Shown piece by piece: positions 1 to 4,027 of a stretch of 7,278 nucleotides of DNA (positions are counted from its first letter, which is position 1; every line of letters starts with the position of its first letter). The translations under genes were made by a program, and so were the position numbers. The DNA comes from Methanobacterium sp. (lineage in GTDB: Archaea > Methanobacteriota > Methanobacteria > Methanobacteriales > Methanobacteriaceae): the NCBI GenBank assembly GCA_003151535.1, contig PLXT01000022.1:16059-23336 (forward strand), written 5' to 3'. The notes beneath the pieces were generated by a model. That model was not told where the DNA came from. It searched no databases and saw nothing but the letters and a program-made list of their open reading frames with translations.

Positions 1-16
1 TAAATTACGTTCTTAA

Positions 17-100
17 CTATAAATGGGATGGTTTCAATAAAAAATCAGATTCAGTATTATTTTCTCTAATACTATTCTTTTCTAGTTTCCAAAATGACAT
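17..100 (-). CDS. possible 27-aa ORF of unknown function
   Basis: A short minus-strand frame starts at ATG (98-100) and ends at TAG (17-19). It encodes a 27-aa peptide beginning MSFWKLEKNSIRENN with no recognisable domain, signal peptide or metal-binding motif. Its main support is a purine-rich GGGGAG at 105-110, four bases upstream of the ATG, which could be a ribosome-binding site. It would be divergent from the lipoprotein gene at 273. A frame this short can arise by chance in AT-rich DNA, and I recognise no family, so this is a weak candidate. Confidence 0.18.
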   Translation of the reverse strand: MSFWKLEKNSIRENNTESDFLLKPSHL

Positions 101-122
101 TAATCTCCCCAATTTTGTATCA

Positions 123-174
123 GTTAATAATTAACCTTAATACTTTCTATGACCGTTGAATAGAAAGGTATTTA
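123..174. repeat. two adjacent palindromes upstream of the lipoprotein gene
   Basis: A perfect 13-bp palindrome, GTTAATAATTAAC, lies at 123-135. It is followed at once by an imperfect hairpin. In the hairpin 137-150 pairs with 160-174 around a 9-base loop, giving 13 base pairs with one T-T mismatch and one bulged G at 167. The right arm contains a TATA-like TATTTAAG (169-176). The position, about 100 bases before the TTG start at 273, fits a regulator-binding site, but no regulator is known and the function is inference. Confidence 0.4.
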
Positions 175-211
175 AGTAAAAACAAGAGTTTGGTGACGTT
201 TTTCACATATG

Positions 212-221
212 CTTATAAAAA
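212..221 (+). promoter_or_regulatory. TATA box of the lipoprotein gene
   Basis: CTTATAAAAA resembles an archaeal box A. An archaeal start site about 25 bases downstream would fall near 240, leaving a leader of about 30 bases before the TTG start at 273. That leader holds a run of seven G (261-267), which is the probable ribosome-binding site. Confidence 0.5.
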
Positions 222-272
222 TGATAATATTTATTAATTAAAATAATAATACTAGCTTTTGGGGGGGTTTGA

Positions 273-728
273 TTGGATAATAAAATATCATTAATGGGAA
301 TTTTAGGAGTGTTGGTTGTAGTTATTTTTGTTAGTGGCTGTACGAGTAATGCAGGTTCTTTTAATCAATCAGGGATGTCTTTTAATTTTCCAGGAGATAA
401 TTATACTGTTCATGATGTAAATAGTACAGAACCGATGACTGTGACTTTATATGGCCCCGCGTCTGAAGGTAGTACAATAACAATATCAAAATATATTAAT
501 GTTAATGATTATGCTCTTGCTTCAAAAGATATAAAAGCAGGTATGATGTTTTCTAACACTACAAATTATAATGGACTAATTTATAATTTCACTACTAATT
601 ATGGTAGTAATCCAAAATTAATCATTTTTATGTGGTCATTTGAGAAAAATGGTAATTATTATATCATTACAGATTATACAGACCAAGATAGCAATACAGC
701 TGAAATGATTATGAGAACATTAAATTAG
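273..728 (+). CDS. small secreted lipoprotein, PsbP-like
   Basis: The 151-aa product has a charged start (MDNK), a hydrophobic core at residues 9-20 and a lipobox-like VSGC ending at Cys23, so it is probably lipid-anchored outside the cell. The mature part is Ser/Thr/Asn/Tyr-rich. It begins with SGMSFNFPGD, which resembles the opening strand of the small PsbP-like proteins common in Methanobacterium, and ends in the usual short amphipathic helix (NTAEMIMRTLN). TTG was chosen as start because the G7 run at 261-267 lies five bases upstream and because it keeps Lys4 in the signal peptide. The ATG at 294 would remove that charge. The membrane protein at 786 follows after 57 bases without an obvious new promoter, so the two may be co-transcribed. 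The family assignment is from memory of sequence pattern; the true substrate or role is unknown. Confidence 0.85.
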   Translation: MDNKISLMGILGVLVVVIFVSGCTSNAGSFNQSGMSFNFPGDNYTVHDVNSTEPMTVTLYGPASEGSTITISKYINVNDYALASKDIKAGMMFSNTTNYNGLIYNFTTNYGSNPKLIIFMWSFEKNGNYYIITDYTDQDSNTAEMIMRTLN

Positions 729-751
729 AGGAAATTAAGGAATAATCTAAT

Positions 752-769
752 GGTATTCATTATAATACC
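752..769 (+). other. small hairpin between the two plus-strand genes
   Basis: GGTATT (752-757) pairs with AATACC (764-769) around a 6-base loop. It lies in the 57-base gap and ends six bases before the AAGGA ribosome-binding site (776-780) of the next gene. There is no T-run after it, so it is not a classical terminator. It could stabilise or separate the two coding parts of a shared transcript. Confidence 0.3.
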
Positions 770-785
770 TTAAAGAAGGAATTAG

Positions 786-1322
786 ATGAATGAAAGAGTG
801 AATAAAGTAAAAGAAATGAGTCCAGGAGCTACTAAAGCGTTTGGAATAGGATTGGTAGCCGGAATAATATTTGCATTTGGGATTTATTTTTTATATCCTG
901 GGGCTTTGATTGTATTAACCGCATTTGTAGCGGGATTGTTTACAGGAATATTGTATCCTGCGAATGAAGAGGATAGTGTACAAACAAGTGCGATGACTGG
1001 TGCTGTTTTAATGGGATTAGGTGGTCTATTATTTGTTATTTGGGTAGCATTGACTATTCCGGAATATTCAATAACAACCAGAATTTTAATTGCAGTTATA
1101 GGTGGAATAATAGCAGCATTATCCAGTGGGATTGTAGGTGCGCTTCTAGGAGGTGCAGGAGGGGTTGTTGGAAGACTAATTGGACTTATTGGCCACGCTG
1201 TAATACCCAAAACTAAAAAAAACAATAATACACCATTAATATGTCTTGGTTGTAAAACGCCGTTACGTGAAAGACCAGAATATTGTCCAGGATGTGGAAA
1301 AAAACTGACATATCCTAAATAA
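786..1322 (+). CDS. DUF5518-type membrane protein with C-terminal zinc ribbon
   Basis: The 178-aa product starts at ATG 786, five bases after AAGGA (776-780). A short charged N-terminus is followed by about four Gly/Ala/Ile-rich membrane segments, roughly residues 18-36, 38-57, 69-90 and 97-133. The Gly-rich loop LLGGAGGVVGRLIG precedes a basic stretch (KTKKNNN). The soluble tail contains CLGC (153-156) and CPGC (167-170), a four-cysteine treble-clef or zinc-ribbon pattern common at the ends of archaeal membrane proteins. The membrane part resembles the DUF5518 proteins frequent in Methanobacterium, whose function is not known. The ribbon is expected to sit in the cytoplasm. It probably shares a transcript with the upstream lipoprotein gene. 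Family call from pattern only; topology by eye. Confidence 0.85.
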   Translation: MNERVNKVKEMSPGATKAFGIGLVAGIIFAFGIYFLYPGALIVLTAFVAGLFTGILYPANEEDSVQTSAMTGAVLMGLGGLLFVIWVALTIPEYSITTRILIAVIGGIIAALSSGIVGALLGGAGGVVGRLIGLIGHAVIPKTKKNNNTPLICLGCKTPLRERPEYCPGCGKKLTYPK

Positions 1323-1394
1323 TTTTTAATTTAACTTGCCAACTGTCTTTTTAGCATTATAGTCATAGCATTGGAAACTAATCTAAAAAACATA

Positions 1395-1405
1395 TTTTTA
1401 TATTA
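1395..1405 (+). promoter_or_regulatory. TATA box giving a leaderless mRNA
   Basis: TTTTATATTAA is the best box A ahead of the gene at 1428. An archaeal start site about 25 bases downstream falls at about 1424-1428, essentially on the ATG. The sequence between box and ATG is pure AT-rich DNA without any purine-rich ribosome-binding site, so a leaderless or nearly leaderless transcript is expected. Confidence 0.5.
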
Positions 1406-1427
1406 AAAATTTACAATAATTTATTAT

Positions 1428-2156
1428 ATGTCTGGAGAAAACTTAAACGATCTTAAAGAAGTGGAAGAAGATTTAAAATTCAATATGGATGATTCAATTC
1501 TTTTATTATTCAAAGCTCTTTCTTCATTTATACCTAATGGTCCTTTACCCATATTATTGGAATTAATACTCCCTTCTATTGTAGATAGACAAAATAAATG
1601 GATAATTTCATTGAATGAGACTGTCAAAGAACATGGCAAAAAAATAGATAAATTACAACCTAAAAATCTTGTTAAAAATCCAAATTTTATTACTATTTTG
1701 ATTCAAGCTACTCAGATAGCTACTCGTAATCATCAAGAAGAAAAACTTGAAGCATTACGTAATGCCGTATTAAATTCAGCTTTAGAAACTTCAATAGAAG
1801 AAGATATGCAATTAATGTTTCTAAATTTGATTGATTCATTCACAGTTTATCATATGAAAATTTTATTGCTTATCCATAATCCTAATAAATATCTTAAAAA
1901 TATAAACAAAAAACCACTTGATAACCACAGTACCCTAATTGAACTTATAGAATACGCATTTCCTGAATTAGATGGGCAAGAAGTCTTTTTTAAAGCTATA
2001 TGGAATGATTTATATAATCGAAATTTATTTGAAACCTCAAGTACCAACATGTTTTCTATATATACAAATTGGAGAGATCCTAAAACTAGTGAATTGGGGA
2101 ATAAATTTGTTTTGTTTATGAAATCTCCACTAGAAAATATTGAAATTAAATATTAA
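1428..2156 (+). CDS. uncharacterised accessory helical protein (NHQEEKLEALRNAV family)
   Basis: The 242-aa product is predicted to be mostly alpha-helical. An acidic N-terminus is followed by a hydrophobic, Pro-containing segment (residues 24-52), a charged helix (53-78), and the best-conserved block (94-118) with motif NHQEEKLEALRNAVLNSA. Then comes EDMQLMFLNLIDSFTVYHMKI (125-145). The C-terminal part, with TSELGNKFVLFMKSP at 220-234, looks like the end of a winged-helix. I remember similar proteins scattered through bacterial and archaeal genomes as hypothetical accessory genes, with the same block order. That distribution suggests horizontal transfer, but I cannot name a function. A defence or abortive-infection role (DUF4393/Abi-alpha-like) is one possibility and is unproven. 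The gene has its own TATA box, lacks a ribosome-binding site and sits about 200 bases before a damaged tRNA, a typical place for acquired cargo. Confidence 0.85.
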   Translation: MSGENLNDLKEVEEDLKFNMDDSILLLFKALSSFIPNGPLPILLELILPSIVDRQNKWIISLNETVKEHGKKIDKLQPKNLVKNPNFITILIQATQIATRNHQEEKLEALRNAVLNSALETSIEEDMQLMFLNLIDSFTVYHMKILLLIHNPNKYLKNINKKPLDNHSTLIELIEYAFPELDGQEVFFKAIWNDLYNRNLFETSSTNMFSIYTNWRDPKTSELGNKFVLFMKSPLENIEIKY

Positions 2157-2354
2157 TTGTTTATGTTATAGTATGTCAAAAATCATTATAAGAGTAACAA
2201 AATACTCACTTTTATGGTGTGAAAATAATAAAATTTTTATGTTTAATAATGAAAATTCTTATTATTATACTAATAAAAATCCATGGCTTATGTATACTTA
2301 TATATACTAAAACATTCGAATATAATGTTAATTACAAAATGGAGATGGTATATT
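2157..2354 (+). other. intergenic region with weak hairpin and a TATA box
   Basis: No gene is seen here. GAGTA (2192-2196) and TACTC (2203-2207) form a 5-bp hairpin followed by ACTTTTA, a weak terminator candidate for the gene ending at 2156. CTTATATATACT (2297-2308) is a good box A. A transcript from it would start near 2330 and run into the tRNA-like sequence at 2364. A GGAGATGGT at 2341-2349 resembles a ribosome-binding site ahead of the ATG at 2355. Confidence 0.35.
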
Positions 2355-2363
2355 ATGACATTT

Positions 2364-2436
<73 letters not shown>

Positions 2437-2443
2437 TTTTTTG

Positions 2444-2525
2444 CCTTGGGTTTATGTAATAAGTAATACTAATAGTAAATTTTTTATGCTATAAGAAATT
2501 TACATACTTATAACTAAACCCAAAG
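2444..2525. repeat. 82-bp three-tier imperfect palindrome
   Basis: Three nested inverted arms line up in order. The outer arms are 2444-2454 with 2515-2525 (10 of 11 paired, core TTGGGTTTA/TAAACCCAA). The middle arms are ATAAGTA 2459-2465 with TACTTAT 2505-2511. The inner arms are 2475-2487 with 2491-2503, paired throughout with one T-G around a GCT loop. That is 30 pairs over 82 bases, with asymmetric internal loops of 4/3 and 9/1 bases. The structure begins eight bases after the tRNA-like sequence and ends 48 bases from the stop of the minus-strand pseudogene. It could be a small MITE-like element, a structured RNA or a terminator. No transposase and no clear target duplication are visible. 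Confidence 0.6.
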
Positions 2526-2573
2526 CTGATAAAAATGGACATAAAACAGGACCCAATATTTAAAGAATTTATT

Positions 2574-2928
2574 TTAAATCGTAATCTTAGACCCGAAACT
2601 GTATCTATTTTTAACATGAACAATATCACCCGGCCGTAAATCATCTACACTTACATTAACCACGTAAGCTGGTCTTTTGTCTTGTTGATTACCTCTTTGA
2701 TCAAGCTGTGTGAAATAATCTGCCACATCACTCATGGAATCCATATTACCAGGTACTAAAGTACCATAAAACCTGAACAAATTCCATGAAGCAGCATATG
2801 CAATCTTAGACGCGGTAGTATAATGACTAAAATCATTCATATCATTATTAGTTTTCTCAGTCACCAAAACAATAGAAAATGAACTAAAACAAAAAAACAG
2901 AAGCCCCCTTTTTGGAATACATAAACAT
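2574..2928 (-). pseudogene. frameshifted small exported protein
   Basis: A very strong ribosome-binding site, AGGAGGT (plus 2932-2938), stands before ATG 2926-2928 and a second ATG at 2920-2922. The frame from these ATGs stops after about 14 codons. Removing one base from the run of five G (plus 2904-2908) joins it to the downstream frame. That gives a convincing signal peptide (MYSKKGLLFFCFSSFSIVLV) continuing into TEKTNND, for 115 aa from the second ATG. The mature part carries RPAYVVNVSVDDLRPGDIVHV near its end; the LRPGDIV pattern is seen in some secreted peptidases and wall-associated proteins, but no catalytic Cys/His set is visible. The final residues FGSKITI may be a truncated end. 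The open part alone would start at a TTG (2867) with no ribosome-binding site, which is why I prefer a broken gene. A sequencing error or phase-variable tract is also possible. Family not recognised. Confidence 0.6.
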
Positions 2929-3007
2929 CCAACCTCCTAAAACCTATTTTCATTTACATGATACGATAATTTGGATGAAATTTGAAAATAAATTAATACT
3001 CGATTTA

Positions 3008-3133
3008 TTAGTCAAACAAATTGTCATCACTAATAGAATTAAAATTTGCAGATACATTTGAAGCAAATGTTGCAGGGAAAACACTTACAATCATCACTAA
3101 TATTAAACACATCGAAATTATTTTATAATTCAT
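3008..3133 (-). CDS. 41-aa secreted peptide or truncated exported protein
   Basis: ATG 3131-3133 to TAA 3008-3010 encodes 41 aa. MNYK is followed by a hydrophobic core (CLILVMIVSVF, residues 9-19) and a cleavage site after PATFA (residue 24), which together form a typical Sec signal peptide. What remains is a short acidic mature part ending NSISDDNLFD. The signal is too well formed for chance, but a 17-residue mature peptide is unusual. It may be a genuine secreted peptide or the surviving start of a larger surface protein. The ribosome-binding site is weak (AGGTTAAT) and lies partly inside the hairpin 3143-3172. A TATA box at 3206-3215 would give a leader of about 50 bases. The frameshifted exported protein at 2574-2928 lies 79 bases downstream on the same strand. 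No family recognised. Confidence 0.55.
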   Translation of the reverse strand: MNYKIISMCLILVMIVSVFPATFASNVSANFNSISDDNLFD

Positions 3134-3142
3134 TATTAATTA

Positions 3143-3172
3143 ACCTACTTTTAGTATTACTAAAAGTTAGGT
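3143..3172 (-). promoter_or_regulatory. leader hairpin covering the weak ribosome-binding site
   Basis: Plus 3143-3155 (ACCTACTTTTAGT) pairs with 3159-3172 (ACTAAAAGTTAGGT) around a 3-base loop: 13 pairs with one bulged base. On the minus transcript the last paired bases, AGGT, are the only ribosome-binding candidate before the ATG at 3133, about ten bases away. The stem could hide that site or serve as a DNA operator. Confidence 0.5.
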
Positions 3173-3205
3173 GTTTTAATATATAAATTTTTACATTAAA
3201 ATTTT

Positions 3206-3215
3206 TTATATATAA
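3206..3215 (-). promoter_or_regulatory. TATA box of the 41-aa peptide gene
   Basis: The minus strand reads CCTTATATATAAAAAA over 3203-3218. The core TTATATATAA is self-complementary, but the flanking CC and A-run fit a minus-strand BRE/box A. The start is expected near 3184, upstream of the leader hairpin. The rest of 3216-3398 is AT-rich and shows no gene. Confidence 0.45.
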
Positions 3216-3398
3216 GGTTAACTGTTATAGATATTACCGAAGTACTTGTAACTTTAAAAATAAGATTTCTAAAAGTTTAAAAAAAAGTAAGATGCTTTAG
3301 TTAAATCATTATTTCCTAAAATAGGTGTTAAATCAGGGAAAATGAATAACTAATATTAATTTAACTTATCTTTTTATTAAAACCCCAATGATTCCACC

Positions 3399-3545
3399 TT
3401 ATAGCACATTGATTCCACCAACAATTATTGCAAAGATCAGTACTGTAATTATTGCTATCAATCCTACTGCAACTACACCGGCTGCATATGATGCACCTAA
3501 TCCAAATAAACTAAGTAATTTGCGTAAGATCCAATTTTTGTTCAA
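3399..3545 (-). CDS. 48-aa single-helix membrane protein
   Basis: TTG 3543-3545 to TAA 3399-3401 encodes 48 aa. A short basic N-terminus (MNKNWILRKLLSLFG) is followed by a Gly/Ala-rich turn and one long hydrophobic helix (about residues 21-45, AAGVVAVGLIAIITVLIFAI). It ends at GGINVL. The positive-inside pattern, a preceding AGGGT five bases before the TTG (plus 3549-3553) and an upstream in-frame TGA support a real small gene. The open plus-strand frame across the same bases is its antisense shadow, rich in Pro and Thr as expected for the complement of a membrane helix. No domain is recognised; it could be a membrane-acting peptide or a small regulator. After the stop, the GGTGGAATC of the last codons is repeated 21 bases on, in frame (GGIIGVLIKR), suggesting a tandem duplication and a slightly longer ancestor. 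Confidence 0.5.
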   Translation of the reverse strand: MNKNWILRKLLSLFGLGASYAAGVVAVGLIAIITVLIFAIIVGGINVL

Positions 3546-3636
3546 TATTACCCTAATCGTTCAAATTATCAATCTTTCTTCTTTAAGGAAATAAGCTCTA
3601 AGATTTATTTTCGAATATTATTAATAAATAATTACC

Positions 3637-3658
3637 TCGTCATATTGCCCTATGACGA
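3637..3658. promoter_or_regulatory. 8-bp inverted repeat, possible operator or terminator stem
   Basis: TCGTCATA (3637-3644) and TATGACGA (3651-3658) form a perfect 8-bp inverted repeat around TTGCCC. It contains most of the G and C in the surrounding 100 bases. On the minus strand, AAATATAATTTTTA (plus 3661-3674) just upstream is a box A whose start would fall inside the repeat, as for a repressor site of the 48-aa gene. On the plus strand, eight T follow at 3672-3679, so a terminator is an alternative, though no plus gene precedes it. Confidence 0.45.
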
Positions 3659-3787
3659 AATAAAAATTATATTTTTTTTGTTTGTATTGATTAAATTGTT
3701 GACGATACTTTTCACATCTCTAACTCTAGAAGGTTATACTGGGATTTCATATCATTATTTCCACATAGCTGGAGGTATGATAATGAA

Positions 3788-3995
3788 ATGAAAATAAGTC
3801 AATGGGCATCATATGGTCGTTATGGTGAATTGTATCATCCTGAATTATTTAATGACATGAGGAGGTTATTGTTTTTAAAAAGAAGAATTTGCAAGTGCTT
3901 TTAAATCTATAGTCAAGCAAATTGAATTTATTGAAGATATAGATTTAAAATTTAATCAAAAGGATGATTATTTAGAGAATCTAGATGTACGATAA
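3788..3995 (+). pseudogene. frameshifted 68-aa protein of unknown function
   Basis: From ATG 3788 the frame reads MKISQWASYGRYGELYHPEL and onward to RLLFLKRR before stopping at 3905. Dropping one A from the run at 3877-3881 joins it to a second open frame, EEFASAFKSIVKQIEFIEDI and onward, ending at TAA 3993-3995, for 68 aa. Both halves have coding-like composition: an aromatic and charged first half and an amphipathic helical second half. A strong GGAGGT (3771-3776) stands 11 bases upstream of the ATG. A second GGAGGT within the gene (3862-3867) could restart translation but finds no long frame. I do not recognise the family. A broken small gene is the best reading; two short genes or a sequencing error are alternatives. 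It converges on the kinase gene. Confidence 0.45.
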
Positions 3996-4027
3996 AATCT
4001 AAAAATAAATAGATATATGTTATTTTT

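Noticed and set aside
750..773. Seven-codon frame (MVFIIIP) with AAGGA upstream, a possible leader peptide before the zinc-ribbon membrane protein
   Set aside because: Too short to separate from chance; it has no run of regulatory codons and no attenuator-like alternative hairpins.
884..1225. 113-codon open frame on the minus strand
   Set aside because: It lies fully inside the zinc-ribbon membrane protein gene, is Pro/Thr-rich as expected for the complement of membrane helices, and lacks a ribosome-binding site.
1424..1639. 71-codon open frame on the minus strand
   Set aside because: Antisense to the start of the 242-aa gene, with no promoter or domain.
1850..2050. 66-codon open frame on the minus strand
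   Set aside because: Antisense to the end of the 242-aa gene, with no supporting signals.
3388..3594. 68-codon open frame on the plus strand, MIPPYSTLIPP and onward
   Set aside because: Its Pro/Thr/Ile-rich composition is the reverse complement of a Gly/Ala membrane helix on the minus strand, which has a better N-terminus and ribosome-binding site.
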